A stretch of DNA of 64,000 nt from Paenibacillus marchantiophytorum. Its GTDB lineage: Bacteria; Bacillota; Bacilli; Paenibacillales; NBRC-103111. The translations under genes and the position numbers were made by a program. The stretch lies in assembly GCF_014640555.1 (NCBI RefSeq), contig NZ_BMHE01000012.1, positions 90,578 through 154,577 of the forward strand. The letters are read 5' to 3'. The notes under the pieces are model-generated. The model was not told where the DNA came from, ran no database searches, and was given only the letters and a program-made list of their open reading frames with translations. This document shows, one piece after another, positions 26,375 to 35,404 of the stretch (the first letter of the stretch is position 1; the number at the start of each line of letters is the position of its first letter).

Positions 26375-27082
26375 CTACTCCTGGTTAAGCACTTTGCGAA
26401 GCTGGCTGACTGTCTCTTCTAGGTTTTGCCTAGTCCAGTGCTCGGCTGCCGCTACATCCTTGTCTTTAATCGCTTGATACATGCTCTCGTGGAACAGATG
26501 GTGCGGGTCGTGGACTGTTTGGACGCTCACCAATTTATGCGATGTCTCCAGCAAGACGGATGTAAAAGAGCGATACAGATCGATGACGACGCTGTTTTTG
26601 CTGGCGATCGCAATGGACAAATGAAACTTCACGTCAGAGCTCAGATACGTGCTGATGTCCCCTTTCTCCAACGCTTCCAACCGCTGATCAAGTGCGCAGC
26701 GCATCTGCTCCAAATCATGCTCCTCGCGGCGCTCGGCAGCCAATCGGGATATCTCCAGCTCCAGCATCCGCCTGACCTCATAAACCTCCAGAATCTCGGC
26801 TCTGCGCAGCCGATGGTCCAGCGGTTCCTGCATCCCCGTCTGGGCTGTCAAAAAAGTACCGAAGCCCTGCTTCTTCTCCAGCAGACCTGCATGCACAAGC
26901 ACCCTGACCGCTTCGCGGATGGTTGAGCGGCCAACACCGAATTGCTGCATAAGCTCGGGTTCCGTTGGAATCTTCTCTCCAGGCTTAATATCGCCTTCGG
27001 AGATCTTCTTCTGCAATTGATTCACAACATCATCCACCAGCTTGGGCCGATTCAATGGTTGAAAAGACATCTTCGAATTCAT
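26375..27082 (-). CDS. GntR-family regulator, FadR subfamily
   Basis: 235 residues. The N-terminal winged HTH (about 10-75) has GEKIPTEPELMQQFGVGRSTIREAV split across its core. The C-terminal all-helical FCD ligand domain (about 90-225) carries the metal/ligand-type residues D..H (DVKFHLSIA) and H in HHLFHESM. It lies first in a same-strand run, regulator, Fsr-like exporter, ABC ATPase, nitroreductase, and probably represses it. The start is ATG 27082 behind AGGAGAT. The ligand is unknown. Confidence 0.88.
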   Translation of the reverse strand: MNSKMSFQPLNRPKLVDDVVNQLQKKISEGDIKPGEKIPTEPELMQQFGVGRSTIREAVRVLVHAGLLEKKQGFGTFLTAQTGMQEPLDHRLRRAEILEVYEVRRMLELEISRLAAERREEHDLEQMRCALDQRLEALEKGDISTYLSSDVKFHLSIAIASKNSVVIDLYRSFTSVLLETSHKLVSVQTVHDPHHLFHESMYQAIKDKDVAAAEHWTRQNLEETVSQLRKVLNQE

Positions 27083-27312
27083 CTGATCATCTCCTGTTTG
27101 TAGAGTATAGCATAGCTTGCTTGGGTCTTTCTAGCATATTTTTTAAACGCCATCTTCATGAGCAATCCGTGCAGCTTGTTTCTGGCACTCTCCTATGTAG
27201 ATTGCCAAGAATTTGACAATGACGTACTCTATCGTGCAAGGTATAGTTATAGCAACAGAACACGCTCGATAGTTTGCTAGATTCAAAAATACATTCAACT
27301 TCAGGAGGTACT

Positions 27313-28932
27313 ATGAAAAAACTGACTATGATCGCGACGGCCGCAATGGCTTTCTCTCTATTTGCTTCTGCTACACTTTCTAATCCAGCTGCTGCTGCAG
27401 CGAAAACAAGCGCTGATTTCACCGACTTGTCCAACACAAATGCTGCATTGAAAGCCAAAATTGATGCCATGTTGGCAGAGGGCATTTTCGATGGCGTTTC
27501 GGACAACTCTTTCGGCATCAATCAAAATATGACTCGGGCACAATTTGCTAAAGTAGCTACTCTTATCTATGACATCAAAGTTGATCCTACGGTTAAAGTA
27601 TCCAGCTTCTCCGACGTTCATGCGGACGATGCCGCAAACGGATGGGCAATTCCTTACATTGAAGCCGCTAAAAAAGCAGGCCTTATTGATGGTGTGACTA
27701 ACACAACATTCGTACCCGGTGATTCGGTAACAACAGGTCAACTGGATACGCTGCTGCTCAAAGGTTTAGGCAAAAAAGTCAGCACAACAGGTTCACCTTG
27801 GTATTCGGATGCCGTCAAACAAGCCTCTGATCTAGGCATTCATCCTACTGGTAAAACCGGCGAGCAGTTGGCTATTCGCGCTGATCTCGTTCAGAGCTCA
27901 TACACGGCTCAGCAAGCTTTTGACAAGCAGAACCTTGTTTCCATCACCAAAGCCGCGGCTGCTTCCGATACCAAAAGCGTTCAAGTAACGCTCAACCGCA
28001 GTGTAGATACGACGAAAGCAACACTCGTTTTGAAAAATGGCACGACCGTTGTCCCAACCAAAGCTGTATGGTCCACTGACGCGCAATCCGTTACCCTAAC
28101 GGCAGATCTGGCGCTTGCTGCTGGTGACTACACAGTAACACTTGGCGGCCTAGATGCTTCCGCTATCCAAACAGGCACAGCTAACTTCAAAGTAGCTGCA
28201 GCCACTAACGACTCGGGCAACATTTCTATTGTTGGCACTTACACACTAGCTGCTGTACTTGACAGCGGACTGACCGATGCCGCAACAGGTTCAAACGGCC
28301 TTGCTGATAAAGCGACAGCTGAAGACCCAACTCTCAGTAAATTTGCCAAGGAAATCGAAATCAAAGTAAAAGATGCTAGCGGAGATACGATTGCTGTTCC
28401 TGGTATTATTCAATCCGTTCATTCTTCTGACCCCAGCATTGTAAAAGCAGGTCTGAACGCAACCACGCATCGCGGGTATGTCCTTGGCAATAAAGTTGGA
28501 ACTGCAGACGTTAGTGTCATTGTCCAAATCGGAAATGGCGATGCCAAACAGCTTCATGTTACCGTGACTGTGACCAAAGATTCGATTACAGCCAAAGAAA
28601 TCAAAGCTGGCACAACGACCATTGATAAAACGTTGGCGCTTGTAGGAAGCAATTACGAATCAACTTTTGATGCCTACACAGCGATGGATCTTTCCATTAC
28701 CGATAACTATGGTATTACTTATAAAAACAGCGAAATCCCTAAATACAACTTTGCGCTTGGTACTCTTTTCATCACGAACGATGTCAAAGGCAACGCAGCT
28801 GACGGAGCTGTAGGCACCGTAACTGTGACCAATGGCAGTGTGCATGTCGTCGGGAATGTGACTTATTTTGAATTGACAGCTGTCACAGCATCAGGCCAAA
28901 AAGTTACCAGCTATGTGAATCTCAAGCGTTAA
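27313..28932 (+). CDS. S-layer-homology (SLH) surface protein
   Basis: 539 residues. The signal peptide is about 1-30 (AAAA-KTSA). Three SLH-type modules (about 33-82, 95-150, 151-202) have typical segments: MLAEGIFDGVSDNSFGINQ, MTRAQFAKVATLIY and AAKKAGLIDGVTNTTFVPGD. They should bind pyruvylated wall polymer. The rest has Ig-like beta folds, including a BIG_2-like stretch near 355-435. The start is ATG 27313, with AGGAGGT 3 bases after the TTC at 27300. A TTGACA at 27213 and TATAGT at 27242 lie upstream, but their 23-bp spacing does not make a normal promoter. Confidence 0.9.
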   Translation: MKKLTMIATAAMAFSLFASATLSNPAAAAAKTSADFTDLSNTNAALKAKIDAMLAEGIFDGVSDNSFGINQNMTRAQFAKVATLIYDIKVDPTVKVSSFSDVHADDAANGWAIPYIEAAKKAGLIDGVTNTTFVPGDSVTTGQLDTLLLKGLGKKVSTTGSPWYSDAVKQASDLGIHPTGKTGEQLAIRADLVQSSYTAQQAFDKQNLVSITKAAAASDTKSVQVTLNRSVDTTKATLVLKNGTTVVPTKAVWSTDAQSVTLTADLALAAGDYTVTLGGLDASAIQTGTANFKVAAATNDSGNISIVGTYTLAAVLDSGLTDAATGSNGLADKATAEDPTLSKFAKEIEIKVKDASGDTIAVPGIIQSVHSSDPSIVKAGLNATTHRGYVLGNKVGTADVSVIVQIGNGDAKQLHVTVTVTKDSITAKEIKAGTTTIDKTLALVGSNYESTFDAYTAMDLSITDNYGITYKNSEIPKYNFALGTLFITNDVKGNAADGAVGTVTVTNGSVHVVGNVTYFELTAVTASGQKVTSYVNLKR

Positions 28933-28942
28933 TCAAAGTGAA

Positions 28943-28979
28943 TAAAACCTCAATTCCACTCGTGGAGTTGAGGTTTTTT
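28943..28979 (+). terminator. Terminator after the SLH gene
   Basis: AAACCTCAA pairs with TTGAGGTTT, with an inner CCAC/GTGG stem, followed by TTTC. Confidence 0.88.
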
Positions 28980-28982
28980 CGT

Positions 28983-29780
28983 CTATCTGACATCTATGGC
29001 ATTAACAATAGGCCAAACAGTCCCCGCCCAATGTGCAACTACGACAATCAGAATCCAATAAATCACATAATAGATGTCTGCCAAGGAGTAGGATACGCGG
29101 TAATAATACGTCCTCTTCTTTGAGGTGGAGAAACGCTTCGCTTCCATCGCGACCGCAGTCCGATGAGCCCGGCGTATGCTCTGAGCCAGCAATGGGATCG
29201 TATACATCCGCAGCGTCGCGTACCAAGCGGTGAGCGGGTTGCGCTTCTTGGGCCGCCCTCTCACTTTCAGCGCATGACGAAGCGTTTGCAACTCCTCGAG
29301 CATTTGCGGCAGCATCCGCATCGCGGCGAGGAAGCTGTACGCATATTTCGGCGCCACCTTCCATTGCTGCATCATGGCATAAAACAAGGCGACTGGCCGA
29401 GTCGTTAAACTGAACAGCAAGCCCACGGCAGCCACTTGTGTCCCCCGAAAACCGAGATGGATGCCGCGGTAGAAGCTTTCTTCCGTGATGCGAATGAAGC
29501 CCCACTGAAACCATAGCGTCTCTCCGTTTCCGAACATCATCATGCCCATAGCTGAGGATACGAAAATAAGCAGAAACGGTGAAGCATACAGCGCCAGCCG
29601 CTTAACGGGGTGGCCGGAGAACAACACCAACGGCAGCAATGCACCTAAAGTCAGGTACATCATCGTATTCAAGTTGTGGGTGAACACAACCACAATAAAC
29701 AGAAGGATGGACAGGACAAGCTTCACGCCGGGGTTGACCCGGTGAAGCCAGGTTTCTCTATATGCGAAGGTTAGCTGCAT
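28983..29780 (-). CDS. ykoC: ECF transporter T component for a thiamine precursor
   Basis: 265 residues with about five membrane helices in the N-terminal two thirds. The EcfT coupling motifs include ALKVRGRPKK (x-A-R-G type) and a second basic helix AMEAKRFST, which bind the ATPases. It is the last gene of a set ordered S component, double ATPase, T component under a TPP riboswitch, the order of Bacillus ykoEDC. Its start overlaps the ATPase gene by 23 bp. Confidence 0.88.
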   Translation of the reverse strand: MQLTFAYRETWLHRVNPGVKLVLSILLFIVVVFTHNLNTMMYLTLGALLPLVLFSGHPVKRLALYASPFLLIFVSSAMGMMMFGNGETLWFQWGFIRITEESFYRGIHLGFRGTQVAAVGLLFSLTTRPVALFYAMMQQWKVAPKYAYSFLAAMRMLPQMLEELQTLRHALKVRGRPKKRNPLTAWYATLRMYTIPLLAQSIRRAHRTAVAMEAKRFSTSKKRTYYYRVSYSLADIYYVIYWILIVVVAHWAGTVWPIVNAIDVR

Positions 29781-31236
29781 AGGACCGGAGCTCCTTCCTG
29801 GCTGGCTTCTCGTTAACGCGGCCAGCCTTAACTTCCCAGACGCGGGTCGCCAAGCGCTCTACGATCTGCGGATCGTGAGTGACCATCACGATCACGGTAC
29901 CGTCCGCGCGCAGCCGTTCCAGCTGCTGCAGCATGCGCATCGTACCGTGCGCATCGAGCCCGAAGGTGGGCTCATCCAGCAGCAGGATGCGGGGTCCGCG
30001 CACCATCGCGGACGCCACGCTAAGCCTGCGCTTCTGGCCCATCGAGAGCTGGAACGGATGCCGCTTCCGCAGCGCGAGCAGGTCGTAATCCCTGAGCATC
30101 GCTTCTATAGATGCGCTCTGGCCTTCAATCGGCTGCTCTGCCTCCGGCAAGGAGTAGCTCAGCTCTTCCTCCACCGAATTCGTCACGAATTGGAATTCCG
30201 GATTCTGAAACACGAAGCCGATCTGCTCAGCAAGCTGTTCGATTCGGCTGCCCTTAACCCCCTCGACCCAGCACTCGCCGCGAGTCTTGAGCAACCCCAT
30301 GATGGCTAGCAGCAGCGAGCTTTTGCCAGCGCCGTTGGCGCCGATCACGGCAATCCAATCGCCAGGATACACCTGTAAGTTATCCACAGAGGTCTTAACT
30401 TGCCCGCCGCGAAGCCCGGCATAATCGCGGAAGATCATGACAGGCAGCAGGCTCTGCGCATCTGTTCTCACAGGTCTGCCCGCGCTCCATCCCCCGTTCG
30501 CTTGTTCATAATCGTCCCAGACACCTGGATACCAAATGCCGTACTCCGCAATCTGTTTCTTATACGCCTGGAATATTTGCTGCGGAGGACCTTCGGCCAA
30601 TAGCTCTCCATTTGGAGACATCACGATGATGCGATCAATCAGATCGAGCATCCCGCTGATTTTATGCTCCACGATCACCAGTGTCATATCGGAGCTGATC
30701 TCGCGGATAGTGTCCCATACTTGCCGGGTCCCTTCCTCATCGAGCAGCGCGGTCGGCTCATCCAGGAACAGCACCTCAGGCTCCAACGCGAGCACACTCG
30801 CTATCGCCAGCCGCTGCTTCATCCCTTGGGACAATTGACCGATTAACGTATGCGTATCCGCCAGATCCAGCCCCACTAACTGGAGATAGTAAGCGATCCT
30901 TGCAGGCATTTCTTCGCGCGGCACTTGCAAATTTTCCAGTACAAAAGCAATTTCCTCATCCACATACGGCATGCAGAACTGGGTATCCGGGTCTTGAAAA
31001 ACATACCCCCATCTGGTCGGTGTGCGAATTTCTTCCGCTTTCAGCGGAATTTCGATAATATCAGGGACAATCCCGCTGAGCACTTGAAGCAGTGTTGATT
31101 TGCCTGAACCGCTTGGCCCGAGCAGCAGCACTTTTTCCCCTGGCTCAATAGAAAAGGAAACCCCCTGAAATAACAGGGGGGCGTCTTCTCCGGGATATTT
31201 TAGCCTTAGATTGGTAACGCCTATTCGCTCACTCAT
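29758..31236 (-). CDS. ykoD: ECF transporter ATPase with two fused ABC domains
   Basis: 492 residues holding two complete ABC units. Domain 1 has Walker A GPSGSGKST, signature LSQGMKQRL and Walker B VLFLDEPTALLD. Domain 2 has Walker A GANGAGKSS, signature LSMGQKRRL and Walker B ILLLDEPTFGLD. It thus replaces separate EcfA1/EcfA2 and energises uptake through YkoE and YkoC. It follows ykoE by 4 bp. Confidence 0.93.
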   Translation of the reverse strand: MSERIGVTNLRLKYPGEDAPLLFQGVSFSIEPGEKVLLLGPSGSGKSTLLQVLSGIVPDIIEIPLKAEEIRTPTRWGYVFQDPDTQFCMPYVDEEIAFVLENLQVPREEMPARIAYYLQLVGLDLADTHTLIGQLSQGMKQRLAIASVLALEPEVLFLDEPTALLDEEGTRQVWDTIREISSDMTLVIVEHKISGMLDLIDRIIVMSPNGELLAEGPPQQIFQAYKKQIAEYGIWYPGVWDDYEQANGGWSAGRPVRTDAQSLLPVMIFRDYAGLRGGQVKTSVDNLQVYPGDWIAVIGANGAGKSSLLLAIMGLLKTRGECWVEGVKGSRIEQLAEQIGFVFQNPEFQFVTNSVEEELSYSLPEAEQPIEGQSASIEAMLRDYDLLALRKRHPFQLSMGQKRRLSVASAMVRGPRILLLDEPTFGLDAHGTMRMLQQLERLRADGTVIVMVTHDPQIVERLATRVWEVKAGRVNEKPARKELRSYAANLRI

Positions 31237-31240
31237 CGCA

Positions 31241-31837
31241 TTACCCCAGTACGTCGTAATCTTTCTTCGAAACAGGTCGAATCAGGTTCAGTACGCCTGT
31301 GCGCCCTAACGCACTTGCCAAATAGTAAGCGAATACGCCGGCAATCAAGGCGCTTCCCAAGAGACGCAGTCCAATAAACAAGCAATAATTCCAGAACGTC
31401 AGTTGATCAATATACCCATAATAGCTGTCAATGAACAGAGACAACACCGCGGATGCGATAGCTGCCAGAACCGTCACGCCAACGTTCACACGACGATAGA
31501 GGAAGAGTGCAAAGATAAGTTCCGCTCCCAATCCCTGCAAAATACCATAAACCAGCGTAGCTGGGCCCCATGATCCGCCAAACAACGCTTCAATAGTTGC
31601 CGCCGCAAGTTCCGCCAGCAGGGCAACCCCCGGTTTGCGAATGACGAGGAAAGCGAACGTCGCTGCCATAAACCACATGCCATAGCCGAGCTGGTCAGCG
31701 TGCAGCCCTATCGGCTTTAGCATATCGTAGACTGGCCCCCAAATGCGATAAATAACCCCAAATACAGCTGCGATCACGATTGTGATCAAAATATCGGTTA
31801 ATTTTAACCCCTTGCTTGCTGTTGCTTTTTGCGCCAT
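31241..31837 (-). CDS. ykoE: ECF transporter S component, thiamine/HMP type
   Basis: 198 residues with about five or six membrane helices, the substrate-binding subunit of the YkoE family. WGPVYDMLKPIG, LGYGMWFMAATFAF and FGGSWGPATLVYGILQGLGAEL are typical. The substrate is thiamine or its pyrimidine precursor, inferred from the TPP riboswitch and the gene order. The start is ATG 31837 behind AAAGGAG; the frame from 31909 would begin inside the riboswitch terminator. The companion ykoF (thiamine-binding) is absent here. Confidence 0.88.
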   Translation of the reverse strand: MAQKATASKGLKLTDILITIVIAAVFGVIYRIWGPVYDMLKPIGLHADQLGYGMWFMAATFAFLVIRKPGVALLAELAAATIEALFGGSWGPATLVYGILQGLGAELIFALFLYRRVNVGVTVLAAIASAVLSLFIDSYYGYIDQLTFWNYCLFIGLRLLGSALIAGVFAYYLASALGRTGVLNLIRPVSKKDYDVLG

Positions 31838-31893
31838 CTGATTTTCGACTCCTTTTCTTGGATACGTTTTTGTAAAATGAGATAGGCGAACAC

Positions 31894-31924
31894 GTAAAAA
31901 AAAGCCCACCGAATACCGGCAGGC
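31894..31924 (-). terminator. Regulatory terminator of the TPP riboswitch
   Basis: On the minus strand GCCTGCCG / CGGTGGGC (two G-T pairs) around GTATT is followed by eight T. It lies between the riboswitch core and ykoE and explains control by premature termination when TPP is bound. Confidence 0.85.
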
Positions 31925-31952
31925 ATAAACTTAGTGCTAGGAAAGGCACTTC

Positions 31953-32040
31953 ATTCTCTACGCTGGCATTATCCAGATCAGATTAACGGTCAGTGGCATA
32001 GGGCCACTATCTCAGCCTGACTTCATCAAGCACCCGTGTT
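31953..32040 (-). promoter_or_regulatory. TPP riboswitch (THI element)
   Basis: Minus-strand sequence contains the conserved elements in order: ACGGGTGCTTGATGAA, GTCAGGCTGAGATAG, a variable GTGGCCCTATGCCAC stem, ACCGTTAATCTGATCTGGAT, and AATGCCAGCGTAGAGAA. It senses thiamine pyrophosphate and switches off ykoEDC. Confidence 0.96.
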
Positions 32041-32057
32041 GCTATTCATTTGGCTTA

Positions 32058-32086
32058 ACTGTAGCTGATTGCCTGATGTTTGGCAA
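32058..32086 (-). promoter_or_regulatory. Promoter of the riboswitch-ykoEDC transcript
   Basis: TTGCCA (32081-32086), a 17-bp spacer and TACAGT (32058-32063) on the minus strand would start RNA near 32051, just ahead of the riboswitch. Confidence 0.65.
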
Positions 32087-32104
32087 TCCTTTTTTTGGAA
32101 CCTC

Positions 32105-33550
32105 TTATTTCTCTATCAAATGCTGCAGATCATGCGTGAGGCCATTCAATTGGCGGATGCTATCTACGATATCCTCAACCCGCTTCTGTTGGACTTCCGC
32201 ACTGGCCAAAACCTGTTCAACCGAAGCCGCAGATTGCTGGGTAATCGCCGCGACGGACGTCATCTCCTCGGCAACGCGCTGCGATGAACTGTGCAAAAGA
32301 TTGTTCATCTGCTGCAAATTCTCGGCTTGTTCCATTACCTCAGCCGTATTTCTATGGATGATTTCGAAGAGCTGATCCACGCTTTCCGCTGACTTTTTGC
32401 CTGATTCTACGGCCGTTTTGCCGATAGCAACCTTCGCAACCGCTGACTCCACTTTATTCTGAATAGAGCCCAGAATTTCCGAAATATCCGTTGATGCCAT
32501 ATGCGCATTCTGTGCCAACTTACGAATTTCATTGGCGACTACCGAGAAGCCTTGGCCATGTTCCCCAGCTCGCGCAGCCTCAATCGATGCATTCAACGAC
32601 AGCAGGTTCGTTTGATTCGCTATTTCGGCAATGGTCGTTACGATATTTCCGATTTTCACATTTTCTTCGTTGACTTCATTCATGATGTCCGATGTTTCCG
32701 TCACTATTTCAGTAATATCCTTGATTTTGAGCGCTAAATCTTCCATTTGACTCTTGCCTTCATTCGTCATTTTCGCCGTATCTCGAGATCTGCTGCTCAT
32801 CGTGTTGGAAGCGGAAGAAGTCTGTTCAACCGTCTCATTCACATCTTGAATGGCCGATGTAATGTCCGTGATACTGGTCGCTTGGGAGTCGATACCGATA
32901 GAGATTTCTTGGAAGGCAGCTACGACTTCTTCTGTGATTCTGCCTGTCACCGAGGCATTTTCTTGCAGCGCCTGGCTTGATGTGCCAAGCACTTCCGTCG
33001 TTTTGCGAACGCCTGTTAAAACCTCTTCCGTCTTAACCCGTGCAAGCTCCGACTCTCTTACACTCTTAGCCACATTGGCCAGCATCCGCGTTCCGATTTG
33101 CCCCTGCCCAATAAGTGTAATGATGGTCAACACATAGAAAACATTAATCGCAATCAGATCAACACTGCCCGGAAGGTTTGAACAGAAATAATTCAGATTG
33201 ATAAGACCGATTACGCCATTAAGTATCAGTGGCCGAAAGTTCATATACAAGGAAACGAGAGTAAGTCCGAGGTACAAAATAAGGATGCTGGATAGAGCAG
33301 GATCATTGGCCATGAAGAAATAAGAAATTACATTAAACCCAATAGCAATGACATACATCGTGTAGGGTACCCAGATTTTTTTCCACACGAGCAAGGTACA
33401 AATCAGCGCAATCGGCGCCCCATAAGCCAGTAGAATCATAATCAAATCCGGTGATCTGTAAGCGGCTGCAAGACCCAAAACTAAACAGCCCCATAATAGC
33501 TTAACCATCAATCCATTTCGTCTGTGAAGCTCTAATTTCTGTTCCGACAC
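32105..33550 (-). CDS. Methyl-accepting chemotaxis protein with a polytopic membrane sensor
   Basis: 481 residues. About six membrane helices fill residues 15-165 with hardly any extracellular loop, and no HAMP domain is evident. A cytoplasmic signalling hairpin follows (about 175-475) with tip [19 protein letters not shown]. The sensor thus probably reads something in or near the membrane, unlike the four-helix-bundle receptor at 16210. The start is GTG 33550 with GGGGAG about 11 bases upstream. Confidence 0.9.
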   Translation of the reverse strand: MSEQKLELHRRNGLMVKLLWGCLVLGLAAAYRSPDLIMILLAYGAPIALICTLLVWKKIWVPYTMYVIAIGFNVISYFFMANDPALSSILILYLGLTLVSLYMNFRPLILNGVIGLINLNYFCSNLPGSVDLIAINVFYVLTIITLIGQGQIGTRMLANVAKSVRESELARVKTEEVLTGVRKTTEVLGTSSQALQENASVTGRITEEVVAAFQEISIGIDSQATSITDITSAIQDVNETVEQTSSASNTMSSRSRDTAKMTNEGKSQMEDLALKIKDITEIVTETSDIMNEVNEENVKIGNIVTTIAEIANQTNLLSLNASIEAARAGEHGQGFSVVANEIRKLAQNAHMASTDISEILGSIQNKVESAVAKVAIGKTAVESGKKSAESVDQLFEIIHRNTAEVMEQAENLQQMNNLLHSSSQRVAEEMTSVAAITQQSAASVEQVLASAEVQQKRVEDIVDSIRQLNGLTHDLQHLIEK

Positions 33551-33760
33551 TTTCGCTTTCTCCCCTTTTTTCTACATAAATAGACATGAATCGCAGTATT
33601 CAACAAAGGGGTCTCATAATCCTCTTTTTTCCAAATGGACAACCTGTAAAAACTTAACTATGGGCAGGATTTGACTTCCTATCCCCTTTAAAACTACAAT
33701 ATGTAGTGTTGATTAGTTTCATCTATACTACTTATTTTATTCGCAAAGGAGATCATATCT

Positions 33761-34492
33761 ATGGATCATTCAAACATATCAACAGGCACGGATGCTATTG
33801 CTATTTTGCTTTATATAGGCTTGGCCTTTTTTGTTGCCGCCGTTATCGGTTACTTGCTAGCTGCGAAAGCCCACAAAGCCAATACGAGCCGCTTAAAAAA
33901 AGCTGAAAAACAGGCACAAAACAAGAAGCGCCGGACCCTGTTGACGCTCTCTCACACGCTCGTTATTATTGCGATTATTTGCGTAGGAACCTCGTTGATT
34001 CAGCGCTCTTCCAGCAAATACAGCGTCGAGAAATTAAACTACAATGCCCCGATTCAAGTCACTACGGATAAAGATTACGGGCGCGGACACGATGAAGGTA
34101 TGTTAACTTATGAAATGAAAATCCCGACTTCCGGGACGCACAGTCCGCACGATCTGAAGTTCGGCTTTTATAAAGAAAGGCCCGGTTATGAGAAGCTGGT
34201 TCATAATTTGGAGCATGGTGATATCATTATCCATTACCACCCGGATGCTCCTCAGGCGCTGCTTGACCAATTGGAATATTTGACTCATTTTAAAAAGGCT
34301 GGCGCTGGCATTCTCGCTGTTCCCAATCCCGATGTGCCTAGCGATAAGGAAATCGTTGTAACCGCTTGGACCAAAACGATGCAGCTCGATAAATACGATG
34401 AAGCCAGTGTAGGCACATTCATCTATCAGAACATGGATAAAGGGCCTGAACAAATCCCTTCTGAAGTGCGGCGCGGCGGCGGAACGATGTAA
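33761..34492 (+). CDS. DUF3105 membrane-anchored protein
   Basis: 243 residues. Two membrane helices (about 12-34 and 58-78) are separated by a basic loop, followed by an extracellular DUF3105 domain. In it, SGTHSPHDLKFGFY and LVHNLEHGDIIIHYHP carry the conserved His residues that look like a metal site. The start is ATG 33761 behind AAAGGAG. The molecular role of the family is not established. It is convergent with the AraC-type gene. Confidence 0.82.
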   Translation: MDHSNISTGTDAIAILLYIGLAFFVAAVIGYLLAAKAHKANTSRLKKAEKQAQNKKRRTLLTLSHTLVIIAIICVGTSLIQRSSSKYSVEKLNYNAPIQVTTDKDYGRGHDEGMLTYEMKIPTSGTHSPHDLKFGFYKERPGYEKLVHNLEHGDIIIHYHPDAPQALLDQLEYLTHFKKAGAGILAVPNPDVPSDKEIVVTAWTKTMQLDKYDEASVGTFIYQNMDKGPEQIPSEVRRGGGTM

Positions 34493-34500
34493 CTAACCAT

Positions 34501-35283
34501 TTATTTGCGAATCGTTTCGCGATCCGAGACCAAATCTGTGGGAACCAAGCCCGTCAAGCGCCTGAAAACACGATAGAAATAGGACGGATCATTGTATCCG
34601 ATAAACTCGGATATCTCCGATACGGTTAAGGCAGAATGCCTTAACATGTAGACCGCTGTTTTGATTCTGGTGGCGTGTACGAACTCGCTGATCGTCTGAC
34701 CTGTCACCTTGCGGAAAAGCGACGCGGCGTAGTTCGGGGATCGGCTGATGCAAGCGCCTAATTCATCCTTGGTCACATGCTCTCGGTGATGACTCTGGAT
34801 GTATCCCTTCATCTGCTCCACCAGGTGAGTGGACCCTACCGATGTAGCAGCTTGATCCCACTCCCGGTGCAAATACACAAACAGCTCTTTTAGCAGCGCT
34901 TCGCAAAGCGTGAGATAATAGGGCTGTTTGTCTTGCCATTGCAGATGCATGAGGCGCAGCTTGTCGAGAATCAGTTCATATTTGCCGGTAGATGCGCTTG
35001 TATATTCGGATGACTGGAGAAGTGGGAAAGATTCCGCTATGGCCTGTGCGTTGAACTGCACCATATACTTTTCGTGAATCATCGTTGGAACGCTTCTGCC
35101 ATAAAAGGGGACACGGTTCGGTATAAGCAGCCATTGCCCTTTGCTCAGCAGTTGCTTCTTCTCATTGATCCAATACACGCATCGCCCATACGTGACGAGA
35201 ACGAGCAGCCAGTCCTCGCTGCCTCCCTGCTCTTCTACGTACCACTGACTGCTCTTGTCATAGGTAAAGTTGGTTACCTTCAT
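34501..35283 (-). CDS. AraC-family transcriptional regulator
   Basis: 260 residues. An N-terminal cupin-like sensing region (about 1-140, with YGRCVYWINEKKQLLSKGQW) is followed by two HTH motifs (about 160-255): ELGACISRSPNYAASLFRKV and VSEISEFIGYNDPSYFYRVF, the second being the conserved AraC signature. ATG 35283 is used, behind GGTGAGG; the frame is open to 35313. It probably senses a sugar or similar ligand. The target is unknown; pyk is divergent from it at 122 bp. Confidence 0.85.
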   Translation of the reverse strand: MKVTNFTYDKSSQWYVEEQGGSEDWLLVLVTYGRCVYWINEKKQLLSKGQWLLIPNRVPFYGRSVPTMIHEKYMVQFNAQAIAESFPLLQSSEYTSASTGKYELILDKLRLMHLQWQDKQPYYLTLCEALLKELFVYLHREWDQAATSVGSTHLVEQMKGYIQSHHREHVTKDELGACISRSPNYAASLFRKVTGQTISEFVHATRIKTAVYMLRHSALTVSEISEFIGYNDPSYFYRVFRRLTGLVPTDLVSDRETIRK

Positions 35284-35404
35284 AGCCTCACCCAATTTCA
35301 TACTATAGTACATATACTATACTATATTTCATAGAAACTAACCTCAATTAGGCATATAATGAAGCCAAAATTGATTCGTCCATGATGAAAGGAAGTCCTA
35401 CACA

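Noticed and set aside
27213..27247. TTGACA and TATAGT as a promoter of the SLH gene
   Set aside because: The hexamers are 23 bp apart, too far for a normal promoter; another pairing is needed.
31838..31909. N-terminal extension of ykoE
   Set aside because: It would start inside the riboswitch terminator; ATG 31837 has a ribosome site and fits the family.
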